Shown here: positions 25,510-33,785 of the stretch, piece by piece | How positions within the stretch are numbered: position 1 is the first letter of the stretch | Layout of the letters: the number at the start of each line of letters is the position of its first letter | From: JAVJSD01 sp040219575 | Lineage (GTDB): Bacteria > Planctomycetota > Planctomycetia > Pirellulales > Pirellulaceae | Direction: 5' to 3' | Assembly (NCBI GenBank): GCA_040219575.1 | Contig: JAVJSD010000020.1 | Coordinates: 1 to 34,662 of the forward strand | DNA: 34,662 nt | The notes under the pieces: generated by a model | The model's input: the letters and a program-made list of their open reading frames with translations, nothing else | Databases searched by the model: none | What the model was told of the DNA's origin: nothing | Position numbers and translations under genes: made by a program

Positions 25510-26427
25510 CTAACCCGCCGGAGGGCGACGGTCCTCGATCGTCAGTTCGCCCCCTTCGCGGACCACGGGCGGCGCCGTGTTGTCGAGCAGGTCGCTGTCG
25601 AGCACGCGCGTGTGCGAGAAGCCCTCGGTGCGGAGCTGCGCCACGCCGTTGTTGCCCAGCAGGCAGGCTTCCAGCGTAACCCGCGACGCGCCGCCCACCG
25701 AGACGCCGCTGCGACCGTTGCCCCGGGCCGTCACGCCGCTGAGCGTCACGTCGAAGGCGCTGTCGTGGGCGTTGACGCCGTCGAGTTGGAAGCCCTGCAC
25801 GATCAGGTTGTTGATCACCACGTTGCGGACCTCGTACAGCGTGACGCCGACCGTCTCGGCCGCGTAGCTGAGGTTGTAGTTCTGCGGAATCTTGAACGGC
25901 TCGGTGCGGAAGTAGATCGCCTGATTGAACAGGCACCACTCGAGCGGCTCGAGCTTGGGAAGTTGCACCGGCTCGACCACCTCCCTGCGCACCAGCGGCC
26001 GGTCGTCGCGAAACAGTTGTTGATGCGCCAATCGCTTGGGCTGGAACCGGAACACATTGCCCACGACGTGCGTCCATTCGTCTTTCGGCACCGGCTGCGA
26101 ACCGTCGAGCACGGCGCCGTTGCCTTCAATGATGAACGGGCGATACTCGTAACCGCTATTCCATCCGGCTTGCACCGTGACTCCCTCGCGATACGGCTCG
26201 CCGGTGTTGGCGATGACGATGCGGTCGCCCTTGTCCGCGGCCCGCAAAGCGCGGGCGATCGTGCGGCAGGGGCCCGAACCGCCGATGACGGCTTTCTCCT
26301 CATGTCCGTCGTTGCGGTCGTCGCCGGAGAGGTTGTTGACGAAGATATCGCGTCCGCTGGCGGTTCCGGCGATCACGACGGAAAGCACGAGGGTGGACAA
26401 GGCGAGAGCGGTCGGTGGTTTCTGCAT
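25510..26427 (-). CDS. Exported right-handed beta-helix protein
   Basis: The 305-residue protein has a signal peptide (ALALSTLVLSVVIAGTASG) followed by a DUF1565-like start, DIFVNNLSGDDRNDG, then GSGPCRTIARALRAADKGDRIVIANTG, a typical opening of parallel beta-helix proteins. Residues about 190-300 show successive short strands (VVINNLIVQGF, VTLSGVTARGNGRSGVSVGG, VTLEACLLGNNGVAQLRTEG) that would form beta-helix turns. Such folds bind or cleave polysaccharides in pectate lyases and alginate epimerases, but no catalytic residues can be identified. It lies upstream of DUF1501 on the same strand. A short repeat-like tract (GTGGGGCAAGCGAAGCG at about 25440) lies between them. Confidence 0.88.
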   Translation of the reverse strand: MQKPPTALALSTLVLSVVIAGTASGRDIFVNNLSGDDRNDGHEEKAVIGGSGPCRTIARALRAADKGDRIVIANTGEPYREGVTVQAGWNSGYEYRPFIIEGNGAVLDGSQPVPKDEWTHVVGNVFRFQPKRLAHQQLFRDDRPLVRREVVEPVQLPKLEPLEWCLFNQAIYFRTEPFKIPQNYNLSYAAETVGVTLYEVRNVVINNLIVQGFQLDGVNAHDSAFDVTLSGVTARGNGRSGVSVGGASRVTLEACLLGNNGVAQLRTEGFSHTRVLDSDLLDNTAPPVVREGGELTIEDRRPPAG

Positions 26428-26777
26428 CGGTCGGTTTTCCCGGCGGAGGAATTTTCGTTAGACTCAATTCTAGCATGCCGCTCGCGGGCGGTTCGGGGAG
26501 CGCAGGGCGGGAATTCCTCGTCGAACACGGCGTTTTCTGTCGTTTGACCATCTCCGGCAGCGAGCGTCCGGCGGAATCCGCTATGATAGCCCGGCGCAGC
26601 TTGAGTTCGCTCCGCCTCGCCAGAGCCGGTGGTCACGCATCGCGCATTGCCGCTACCAGCACGACGCGCGAGCGAGTGAATCGCGGTTCATCGCTCGAAC
26701 GAAAGACACGCTTGCTTGCGCTGCGTGCACGTAAGTACTTCCCAACAGCAATCGAGTAGGACACCACCTCATCGCCC
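26428..26777. other. Divergent intergenic region (350 bp)
   Basis: This lies between the beta-helix gene (minus) and recQ (plus). I see no gene and no long repeat. TTGACC (26544) and TATGAT (26582) are too far apart (32 bp) to form a standard promoter, though the GCTATGATAGC box alone could be a -10 element. Confidence 0.5.
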
Positions 26778-28979
26778 ATGGACTCCAAAGCAGGGACCTC
26801 TTCCATGGAAACGTTGCTCGCCGCCGTGAAGAAGTATTGGGGTTACGACACCCTGCTGCCGTTGCAGGCCGAGGCGATGCAGGCGGTCCTCCACCAGCGC
26901 GACTCGCTGGTGGTGCTTCCCACCGGCGGCGGCAAGTCGCTCTGTTTCCAGGCGCCCGCGCTGTGCATGCCGGGGCTGGCCGTGGTCGTTTCGCCGTTGA
27001 TCGCGTTGATGAAGGACCAGGTCGACGCCCTGTCGTCCAACGGCGCGCCGGCGGCCTGCGTGAACAGCATGATGTCGCACGACGAGCGTCGGCGCGTGGC
27101 GGACGACGTGCGGATGGGACGGATCAAACTGCTGTACCTCTCGCCCGAGCGGCTGATGACGCCCAAGACGCTCGAGTTCCTGCGGCAGACGGGGCCGTCG
27201 TTCTTCGCCATCGACGAGGCCCACTGCATCAGCGATTGGGGGCACGACTTCCGGCCAGAATACCGCGCGCTGAAGGTGCTCAAGGAGCAATTCGCCGGCG
27301 TCGCCGTGCACGCCTACACGGCGACCGCCACGCCACGCGTCCGCGACGACATGGTGAAGCTGCTGGCGCTCGAGAACCCGGAGGTCCACGTCGGTTCGTT
27401 CGACCGGCAGAATCTGGTGTATCGCATCGCGCGGCGCACCGACCGCATGCAGCAGATCGCCGACGTGATCGCCCGGCACAACGACGAGTCGGGCATCGTG
27501 TACTGCATTCGCCGCGCGGACGTCGACGACGTCTGCGCCTCGCTCAAGGCGGCCGGCGTTTCGGCGCTGCCGTATCACGCGGGCCTGTCGGACGACGACC
27601 GTCGCGCGAATCAAGACGCCTTCATCCGCGAGCACGTGAAGATCATCGTGGCGACCGTGGCCTTCGGAATGGGCATCGACAAATCGAACGTGCGGTTCGT
27701 GATCCACGCCGGCGCCCCGAAATCGCTGGAGCACTATCAGCAGGAAAGCGGCCGCGCCGGCCGCGACGGCCTGGAGGCGGAGTGCTGTCTGCTGTACTCG
27801 CCGGGCGACTTCATGGCTTGGCGCAAACTGCAGGCGAAGGAAAGCGGCGGCGAGGCGGCCCATCGGATGCTGGCCGGCATCGAGCGATTCTGCACTTCGG
27901 CCGTCTGCCGGCGACGCTCGCTGATGGAGCACTTCGGCCAATCGTACGAAGGCGAAAACTGCGGCGCCTGCGACGCCTGCCTCGGAGAGGTGGAGTACGT
28001 CGAAGAGGCGGAATCGCTCGTGCTCGCGCAGAAGATTCTGTCCTGCGTGCTGCGGCTCAGGGAGTCCTACGGCGCGGGCTATACGGCGCTCGTGCTGGCC
28101 GGCTCCCGCGAGCAGCGGATTCTCGACGCCGGACACGATCAATTGAGCACGCACGGGCTGCTCTCGGAGCACGACCGCGGCGACGTCCGCAACTGGATCG
28201 AGCAATTGATCGAGCAGGAGTTTCTCAAACGCGCCGGCGAGGATCGCTACCAGGTGTTGAACGTGACCACTTCGGGACGCGAACTACTGCGCGGCGGCGC
28301 GAACCCGCGCCTGCTCAAACCGGCCGAGCGCAGCGCGAAGCGGTCGAAGGCCGACACGATTTCGTGGGAAGGCGTCGACCGCGGCCTGTTCGAGGAGCTG
28401 CGTGCATTCCGACGTCAGCAGGCCGAGGAGCAGGGCTTGCCGCCGTTCGTGGTGTTCAGCGACGCCACGCTGCGCGACGTGGCTCGCCGTCGTCCGGCGA
28501 CCCTCTCGGGCGTGGGCGGCGTGCGAGGAATCGGCGAGCAGAAGCTTCAGCAATACGGAGAGGCGCTGTTGCAGATCGTGCTCGACTATTGCCATCGCAA
28601 CGATGTGACGACGGATGTCGAATCCACGGCGCCAACCGAAACGACAACCATCGCGGCGACTTCGGTAAGCGACGCCAAGCTTCGCGCGTATGAGATGTTC
28701 CTCGAGGGCAAGGGCGTGGAAGAGGTCGCGGAGAAGGTGGGCCGCGCCCTTTCGACGACGCGCGGCTATCTGGCCGACTGCATCGACGCCCACGGCATCA
28801 GCGACGCCGACCCTTGGGTGGAGCCGGCGACCTTCCAACGCATCCGCGGCGCCGTGGCGGAAGTGGGCATGGAGCGACTCAAGCCGCTCCATGAGGCGCT
28901 CGGCGGCGACGTCGGCTACGACGAACTTCGCATCGCCGTCGCCTGCCTGAGGAACCTGCCGACCGCCGCGAGCGATTAG
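26778..28979 (+). CDS. recQ: ATP-dependent DNA helicase RecQ
   Basis: The 733-residue protein has the RecQ layout: Walker A in LPTGGGKS (about 47-54), the DEAH box in AIDEAHCISDWGHDFRP (144-160), TATATPRVRDD, motif VI-like QQESGRAGRDG (321-331), a zinc subdomain with Cys 377, 395, 398 and 401, and a winged-helix region (about 410-510). An HRDC domain follows at about 533-607 (RGLFEELRAFRRQQAEEQ, then FSDATLRDVARR). A further C-terminal helical segment (about 634-728) resembles the helix-turn-helix tail seen in some RecQ proteins. It unwinds DNA in recombination and repair. The start could be ATG 26778 or 26805; neither has a strong Shine-Dalgarno. It converges on the pseudopilin with a 13-bp gap. 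Confidence 0.95.
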   Translation: MDSKAGTSSMETLLAAVKKYWGYDTLLPLQAEAMQAVLHQRDSLVVLPTGGGKSLCFQAPALCMPGLAVVVSPLIALMKDQVDALSSNGAPAACVNSMMSHDERRRVADDVRMGRIKLLYLSPERLMTPKTLEFLRQTGPSFFAIDEAHCISDWGHDFRPEYRALKVLKEQFAGVAVHAYTATATPRVRDDMVKLLALENPEVHVGSFDRQNLVYRIARRTDRMQQIADVIARHNDESGIVYCIRRADVDDVCASLKAAGVSALPYHAGLSDDDRRANQDAFIREHVKIIVATVAFGMGIDKSNVRFVIHAGAPKSLEHYQQESGRAGRDGLEAECCLLYSPGDFMAWRKLQAKESGGEAAHRMLAGIERFCTSAVCRRRSLMEHFGQSYEGENCGACDACLGEVEYVEEAESLVLAQKILSCVLRLRESYGAGYTALVLAGSREQRILDAGHDQLSTHGLLSEHDRGDVRNWIEQLIEQEFLKRAGEDRYQVLNVTTSGRELLRGGANPRLLKPAERSAKRSKADTISWEGVDRGLFEELRAFRRQQAEEQGLPPFVVFSDATLRDVARRRPATLSGVGGVRGIGEQKLQQYGEALLQIVLDYCHRNDVTTDVESTAPTETTTIAATSVSDAKLRAYEMFLEGKGVEEVAEKVGRALSTTRGYLADCIDAHGISDADPWVEPATFQRIRGAVAEVGMERLKPLHEALGGDVGYDELRIAVACLRNLPTAASD

Positions 28980-28992
28980 AAAGCCACAGGCG

Positions 28993-29430
28993 CTAGAACT
29001 TGTCGTAGGTGGTCACGCTGTCGGAAGACGCGGCGCTGTAATTCACAATGAACTCGCCGGTCTTGCGACTGTACGCCCATGCTTTCGAAGGATTGGCCTG
29101 ACCGGAGAGGGCCGACGCACCATTGCTGACCTTGACTTCGGCGTTCTTGGCTCCGACGGGGCATTCGGGAAACGTGCCGCGCAGATAGGGAGCGAGGTCG
29201 GCTTTGAAAATGGTCTCGTCGTTGCTGCTGGCTCCAGGCAGCGTGCCTTCGTGTTCGGCGGAATAGAGTTCGATCGCGTTGCGCACCACGGCCAGCGATT
29301 CCTTCAGCCCGTTGTCGGTCGCTGTCGCCGACGTATTGAGCAGTTTGGGCGCGGCAACCGCCGCCAGGATGCCGAGAATCATGATCACCACGACAAGCTC
29401 GACAAGTGAAAATCCTCGTTTGACCGACAT
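28993..29430 (-). CDS. Type II secretion/pilin-like pseudopilin
   Basis: The 145-residue protein begins MSVKRG-FSLVELVVVIMILGILAAVAAPKL, a class III signal: cleavage after Gly 6 gives an N-methylated Phe, with the conserved Glu at mature position 5. The remainder (YLRGTFPECPVGAKN, then KTGEFIVNYS) resembles a GspG/H-like globular head. Planctomycetes often carry such proteins, usually longer and of the DUF1559 type; this short form is a minor pseudopilin. A GTG at 29439 is an alternative start; the ATG at 29430 has GAGGA just upstream. No secretion ATPase or platform gene is nearby, so its machinery is elsewhere. Confidence 0.9.
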   Translation of the reverse strand: MSVKRGFSLVELVVVIMILGILAAVAAPKLLNTSATATDNGLKESLAVVRNAIELYSAEHEGTLPGASSNDETIFKADLAPYLRGTFPECPVGAKNAEVKVSNGASALSGQANPSKAWAYSRKTGEFIVNYSAASSDSVTTYDKF

Positions 29431-29504
29431 CTTCCTCACCCCACGTTTGGGAGCCGATTACAGTCAAGTGTAGATCGCGAATAAGCACCCTGTCGGCGCA
29501 CGAA

Positions 29505-29537
29505 AACGCCTCCCGGATCGACGACCCGGGAGGCGTT
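29505..29537 (-). terminator. Intrinsic terminator of the cold-shock gene
   Basis: Arms 29505-29516 and 29526-29537 are perfect 12-bp complements with a 9-nt loop. Read on the minus strand the stem is followed by a short T run (GCGTTTTCG). It lies 45 bp beyond the cold-shock stop codon and separates it from the pseudopilin gene. Confidence 0.75.
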
Positions 29538-29581
29538 ATCTGGTGAATTGCCGCCATTTTGCAGTTCAGCGTTCGGCCGAA

Positions 29582-29794
29582 CTACGCGGTTTGCACCGCG
29601 ACGCGGACGTTCTCGGCCCGGGGGCCCTTGGGGCCGCGGCCGACTTCATACTCGACCGCCTGGCCTTCGCGGAGTTCTTCGATGGCCACGCCCTGGAGCG
29701 AGGAGTGGTGGAAGAACATATCTTCCCCGCCGTCCAACTCGATGAACCCGAAACCTCGATCCGAAACCAATCGCTTGATTTTACCTTGTGGCAT
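29582..29794 (-). CDS. Cold-shock domain protein
   Basis: The 70-residue protein is one complete cold-shock domain. RNP1 is RGFGFIEL and RNP2 is DMFFHHSSL; the sequence starts MPQGKIKRLVSDRG and ends PKGPRAENVRV, both standard for the family. These small proteins bind single-stranded RNA and DNA and melt RNA structure, chiefly at low temperature. The start is firm: GGAG lies 7-8 nt upstream. A longer reading upstream of the ATG is untenable. It is divergent from a fatty-acid desaturase, and its transcript may begin about 210 nt upstream. A good terminator follows. Confidence 0.95.
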   Translation of the reverse strand: MPQGKIKRLVSDRGFGFIELDGGEDMFFHHSSLQGVAIEELREGQAVEYEVGRGPKGPRAENVRVAVQTA

Positions 29795-30005
29795 TGCTGC
29801 TCTCCAACGTAAGAAAACTTGGGCCCGCGGCGGCGCGATCAGCGCAAAAACACCGCGGCCACGAAACAGAAAAGCAGATGGAGCCACAACACATCAAAGC
29901 GGGAACTTGCGGAGAAGCTCGGCTACACAGCATGGGGCGGGAAGAGAAGAACAGCCGTTTGGCGTTCGAACTTATCTTGTCTCTGCTCGTCACGATCCTC
30001 GCGAC
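29795..30005 (-). promoter_or_regulatory. Candidate long 5' leader of the cold-shock gene
   Basis: If the promoter at 30012-30040 is used, the cold-shock mRNA has an untranslated leader of about 210 nt. Long, structured leaders act as thermosensors in E. coli cspA-type genes (about 160 nt). I cannot fold the sequence, so this is an inference from distance only. Confidence 0.4.
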
Positions 30006-30011
30006 AAGGCA

Positions 30012-30040
30012 AGTATACCCTCCTTCGGGCGGAAAGGTAA
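30012..30040 (-). promoter_or_regulatory. Candidate promoter of the cold-shock gene
   Basis: On the minus strand, TATACT (complement of 30012-30017) is preceded at 17 bp by TTACCT (complement of 30035-30040). The -10 box matches consensus at 5 of 6 positions; the -35 box is weak (3 of 6). Confidence 0.4.
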
Positions 30041-30322
30041 GGGCAAGATGGGCGGTTGCGCGCGGTTTTGCGCATCGATTCTCTCGGAGGGCGTGTTCCA
30101 AGCCGTCCAGCGGCTTGATGCTTTTCCGGCGCGAACTTCCTGACAGGTCATCACTTTCCGGACGAGCCGATGGACTTGGATCGCCCCCCGACCAATCTCG
30201 CCGAAGACTTCGTCTTGTCTGGTATGCGACTTGCTGCTACTTCCCTCGCGACCGATCGGGCCACCCACTTTGCCCGGCCAAAGCGGCCGAAGTGATTGAT
30301 TCGGTAGGCGGAGTCCGGTTCG

Positions 30323-31363
30323 ATGACCAAGGAGAATGCGCCGTCTTCCTCGGACGGCAGGAGACTTTACGAGGCGACCAAACCATTCGAGGCGGAGTCG
30401 CGCGCCCGGAGTTGGTGGTGCACGTTGTCGTCGTTCGCGCTGCTGGCGATCGCTCTGACGGGCGCAGGCGCCGCTCCCTGGTGGCCCGCGCGGCTCGCCC
30501 TGTCGATTGTGGGCGGACTGTTGTTTGTGCGGACATTTGTGCTCTATCACGACTTCATGCACGGGGCGCTATTGCGAAAGTCGCGCGTCGGAAGGTTCCT
30601 CTTCTACTTGTACGGTTTGATCGTCCTGACGCCGCCCCAATCCTGGCGGTACAGCCACAACTTTCACCACGCCAACGTGGGCAAGCCGATCCCTGTGGAG
30701 GAGGGCGGCTTCTCGCTGCTGACCTCCGACGTGGGCGCCTACCCGTTGATGACGACCGAGATGTGGCGGCAGGCCTCGTTCTGGCGGAAGTCGCGTTACC
30801 GCATCGCGCGTCACCCGCTCACGATTCTTTTCGCCTATTTCACGGTCTTCATGTACAGCATCTGTCTGGCGCCGCTGGTGAAGAACCCGCGCAAGTTCTG
30901 GGACAGCGCACTATCGCTTCTGATGCACGTGGGAGTGGTGGCCGTGTTGTGGACGCTCGCCGGGTTTCCGACCGCGTTTTTCGCCTTCCTGCTTCCGTTC
31001 GGCATCGGTGCGGCGGCGGGCGCCTACCTGTTCCTGGCCCAGCACAACTTCGAAGGACTTCGGATCCTACCGGCGGCGGAGTGGACGCATTTCCGCGCCG
31101 CCCTGGAATCGTCCAGCTATTTGAAGCTGGGCCCGGTTATGAATTGGTTTACGGGCAACATCGGTCTGCACCACGTCCACCACCTGAACGCGCGCATTCC
31201 GTTCTATCGACTGCCGGAGGCGATGGCCGCCATCTCCGAACTTCAGTCTCCCGTGGTCACCACGCTTCGGCTGCGCGACATCCTCCGTTGCTTGCGACTC
31301 AGCCTGTGGGACGTGGAGGCTGAAAGGCTGGTGACGCTGCGGACCGTCATGGCCAAACGATAA
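30323..31363 (+). CDS. Membrane fatty-acid desaturase
   Basis: The 346-residue protein contains three histidine boxes of the membrane desaturase family: HDFMHGA (about 75-81), HNFHHAN (about 112-118) and HHVHHLN (about 278-284). Five or so hydrophobic segments alternate with them, for example FALLAIALTGAGAAPWWPA and FAFLLPFGIGAAAGAYLFL. The histidines bind a di-iron centre that introduces double bonds into fatty acyl chains using oxygen and electrons. Position and box spacing fit acyl-lipid (DesA-like) desaturases, but which carbon is attacked cannot be told. GGAG lies 9 nt before the ATG. It is divergent from the cold-shock gene, with about 530 bp between them, which fits a shared cold-adaptation role. 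Confidence 0.93.
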   Translation: MTKENAPSSSDGRRLYEATKPFEAESRARSWWCTLSSFALLAIALTGAGAAPWWPARLALSIVGGLLFVRTFVLYHDFMHGALLRKSRVGRFLFYLYGLIVLTPPQSWRYSHNFHHANVGKPIPVEEGGFSLLTSDVGAYPLMTTEMWRQASFWRKSRYRIARHPLTILFAYFTVFMYSICLAPLVKNPRKFWDSALSLLMHVGVVAVLWTLAGFPTAFFAFLLPFGIGAAAGAYLFLAQHNFEGLRILPAAEWTHFRAALESSSYLKLGPVMNWFTGNIGLHHVHHLNARIPFYRLPEAMAAISELQSPVVTTLRLRDILRCLRLSLWDVEAERLVTLRTVMAKR

Positions 31364-31419
31364 ACGGCCTCGGGATGCCGCATCTGGGTGGTCCGACCGC
31401 CGGCGCCCACGCGTTCACT

Positions 31420-31449
31420 TTGACGTCGGGGCCGTGCTTCCGGTATCAT
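31420..31449 (+). promoter_or_regulatory. Candidate sigma70 promoter of DUF1501 copy 2
   Basis: TTGACG (31420-31425) and TATCAT (31444-31449) are 18 bp apart, each one base from consensus. The start codon lies about 92 bp downstream of the -10 box. Confidence 0.55.
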
Positions 31450-31541
31450 AAGCCGTGGTTGATGTGCCTCGGCGCCTCGCCATCCCACCCCACTACCCCC
31501 CTCCACAACCCGCCGACGTTTCCCGCCTAAGGCCTGCTTCC

Positions 31542-32927
31542 ATGAATCGTGCTCCCTTGCAATGTGCCGGTCCGCAATCGCGGCGTAGTTTCCTCGAGGC
31601 GGGGCTATTGGGCCTCACGGGCCTCGGCCTGGGCGACCTGCTGCGGATGCGGGCTCAAGCCGCATCCTCCCCGGCCGCCAGCGACGCGTCGGACACCGCC
31701 GTGATCCTCATCTGGCTGCAGGGCGGGCCGAGCCACATGGAGACCTACGACCTCAAGCCCGAAGCGCCGGTCGAATACCGCGGCGAGATGCGCCCGATTC
31801 AAACCAAAACGCCGGGGATGGACCTCTGCGAACTGTTGCCGCAGCACGCCGCCCTGGCCGACAAGTTCACGATCATCCGTTCGATCTCGCACAAGTTCGC
31901 CAACCACGCCGGCGGCGCCGGGCGGTTCCTCTCCGGCCGTGATCCGCTGCGTCCACTGGAGCGCACCTCGCAATTCCCGACCATCGGCACAATCGTGGGC
32001 CGCATGCGCGAGAACCGCAAAGTCGGCGTGCCGAATTACGTGGGCAACCAACCCAATGTCTACGGCGGCGGCGCCGCGTACCTGGGCGAGTCGGCCCTGC
32101 CGTTCGTGGTGCCGGGCGATCCCAACGCCGACAACTTTCAGGTTCCCAACCTGTCGCTCGCCCCGCAGCTTCGCGATCGGCTCGATGACCGCTTGGCCCT
32201 GCTGAGCGCGTTCGATCAGATGCGCAGCCGCCGCGAGCTGGCCGCCTCCGGCTCGGAGATGGACAAATTCAACCAACAGGCGATGAACCTGCTGACCAGC
32301 GACAAGGCCCGCGACGCGTTCGACATGTCGCAGGAAGATCCCCGCACGCGCGAGCGGTACGGCCGTCATCGCTGGGGACAACGGGCCCTGCTGGCCCGCC
32401 GGCTGGTGGAGGCGGGCGTCAGTTTCGTGACCATGCAGATGCAGAATCCCGGCCTGCCCGGCACGATCGGCAACTGGGACATTCACGCCGTCAACGGCCA
32501 CCTGTTCGACGACACGCGCTCTCGACTTCCGGTGTTCGATCAGGCGGTCTCCGCGCTGATCGAGGACGTCCACGCGCGCGGCCTGGACAAGAAAGTGATG
32601 GTCATCGTCTCGGGCGAGTTCGGCCGCTCGCCGCGGATCAATCCTCAAAAGGGAACTCGTTCCGGCGTGATGCAGCCGGGGCGCGATCACTGGCCGGGGG
32701 CGATGTCGGTGCTTGTTTCCGGCGGCGGCCTGCGAATGGGCCAGGTGATCGGCTCGACCACCGCCAAGGGCGAATACGCCAAGGACGACAAGCTCGATCC
32801 CAACGACCTGTTGGCCACGGTCTACCGCTTCCTCGGCATCGACTACTCCTACGCCTTCCGCGACCACGCCGGCCGCCCTCTGCCCATCCTGCCGTACGGT
32901 CAACCGATTCAGCAGCTCATCGGCTGA
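31542..32927 (+). CDS. DUF1501 family Tat-exported protein, copy 2
   Basis: The 461-residue product has a twin-arginine signal (QSRRSFLEAGLLGLTGLGLG). The DUF1501 body includes LQGGPSHMETYDLKPEAPVE, EYRGEMRPIQTKTPGMDL, FTIIRSISHKFANHAGG, RRLVEAGVSFVTMQMQ, VIVSGEFGRSPRIN and GRDHWPGAMSVLVSGG. It shares the same arrangement as the copy at 23943 but they are only distantly similar. No DUF1549/DUF1553 partner adjoins it. The start is supported by AAGG 9-10 nt upstream and by a good promoter match. The family is related to alkaline-phosphatase-like hydrolases; the substrate is unknown. Confidence 0.94.
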   Translation: MNRAPLQCAGPQSRRSFLEAGLLGLTGLGLGDLLRMRAQAASSPAASDASDTAVILIWLQGGPSHMETYDLKPEAPVEYRGEMRPIQTKTPGMDLCELLPQHAALADKFTIIRSISHKFANHAGGAGRFLSGRDPLRPLERTSQFPTIGTIVGRMRENRKVGVPNYVGNQPNVYGGGAAYLGESALPFVVPGDPNADNFQVPNLSLAPQLRDRLDDRLALLSAFDQMRSRRELAASGSEMDKFNQQAMNLLTSDKARDAFDMSQEDPRTRERYGRHRWGQRALLARRLVEAGVSFVTMQMQNPGLPGTIGNWDIHAVNGHLFDDTRSRLPVFDQAVSALIEDVHARGLDKKVMVIVSGEFGRSPRINPQKGTRSGVMQPGRDHWPGAMSVLVSGGGLRMGQVIGSTTAKGEYAKDDKLDPNDLLATVYRFLGIDYSYAFRDHAGRPLPILPYGQPIQQLIG

Positions 32928-33377
32928 CAGCCCGGCAAGCGAATGGGGAAGCACGTTGCTCCATCCCGCGCGACGACTTCCCCGCCGGATTTGCAAAGCC
33001 GTACTTCTTTCTCACTTCTTTCACACCACGTGTGCCGGCTTTGCGAAGCGCTAAGGCAAGAGCTACGTGCTGGGGCGCGCGGAGGTGGACCAGCTCGAAT
33101 GCAGCGCCCGAAGAGGAATTACCACAGAATACTCAGAGAACACCGAGAGACGGACATTGTCCGACTTCACTCTGTGCTCCCTGTGTGCTCTGTGGTTTGG
33201 GGCCTTTCGGCCGCTGGCGCATGCCCGGCGATGGCCCGGTCTTGGAACGCGAAGTCGCCGGAGCGGGCCGACAGTCGTTACAGGCGTGTTGCGCGAAGCA
33301 GTGCGATTTCCGAGTAGAGTTTGCGTCAGCGGGCGCGTGCCCGATTTCGACGATCTGCTCACTCGAGGAGAGGTTCC
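32928..33377. other. Intergenic region of 450 bp with one imperfect palindrome
   Basis: There is no gene that I can support. Frames here lack Shine-Dalgarno sequences and domains. The main feature is the CACAGAG-type palindrome at 33121-33196. The rest shows nothing notable. Confidence 0.55.
33121..33196. repeat. Imperfect palindrome with ACCACAGA/TCTGTGGT ends
   Basis: The left half starts ACCACAGAATACTCAGAG, and the right half ends CCCTGTGTGCTCTGTGGT. The halves are imperfect reverse complements; the centre holds GGACATTGTCC. The base composition (less GC-rich) differs from its surroundings. It resembles intergenic repeats I recall from many environmental bacterial genomes; this has not been checked. 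Confidence 0.65.
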
Positions 33378-33770
33378 ATGAAGAGCTTTGCATTGGCGAC
33401 GATGGCGTTTGGCGTGGGGATGCTGCTGCTGGTGGGGATGGGCGTTTCCGCCGAGGACAAGGAGGCCGAGAGCCCCAGCGTGAAGAAGCTGATGCAAGCG
33501 GCGCACAAGGGAGAGAAGTCGCCGCTGAGCCTGATCAAGACGGAAGTGAAGAAGGAGGCGCCGGACTGGGAGTTGATTCTGACGAAATCCAACGCCTTGG
33601 CCGAACTCGCCGACGCCATCAAGGACAACGTGAACTACACCAGCCGACCCGGTCCGTACGTCAAGAGTGTGAAGACCCTGCGCGAGTCGGCCGAGAAACA
33701 GGACGCCGCCGCCGCCCGCGTCGCGGTCAGCGGCTTGATGAAGTCATGCGCCGGATGCCACCGCGATTAG
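33378..33770 (+). CDS. Small exported cytochrome with C-terminal haem (cytochrome c'-like)
   Basis: The 130-residue protein has a signal peptide (FALATMAFGVGMLLLVGMGVSA) followed by a four-helix-like segment (VKKLMQAAHKGEKSPL, then WELILTKSNALAELADAI). The haem motif CAGCH lies at 124-128, six residues from the C-terminal end. A haem site at the end of a helical bundle is the arrangement of cytochrome c' (class II). It would act in the periplasm, in electron transfer or small-gas binding. GAGGAGAGG lies just before the ATG. The lipoprotein gene at 33786 is convergent, 15 bp away. Maturation genes are not nearby. Confidence 0.9.
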   Translation: MKSFALATMAFGVGMLLLVGMGVSAEDKEAESPSVKKLMQAAHKGEKSPLSLIKTEVKKEAPDWELILTKSNALAELADAIKDNVNYTSRPGPYVKSVKTLRESAEKQDAAAARVAVSGLMKSCAGCHRD

Positions 33771-33785
33771 TCGCATGCGGCAGCG

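Noticed and set aside
26544..26587. TTGACC and TATGAT as a recQ promoter
   Set aside because: The boxes are 32 bp apart, well outside the usual 16-18 bp.
26769..28205. 478-residue minus-strand open frame
   Set aside because: It is antisense to recQ, which has all helicase motifs.
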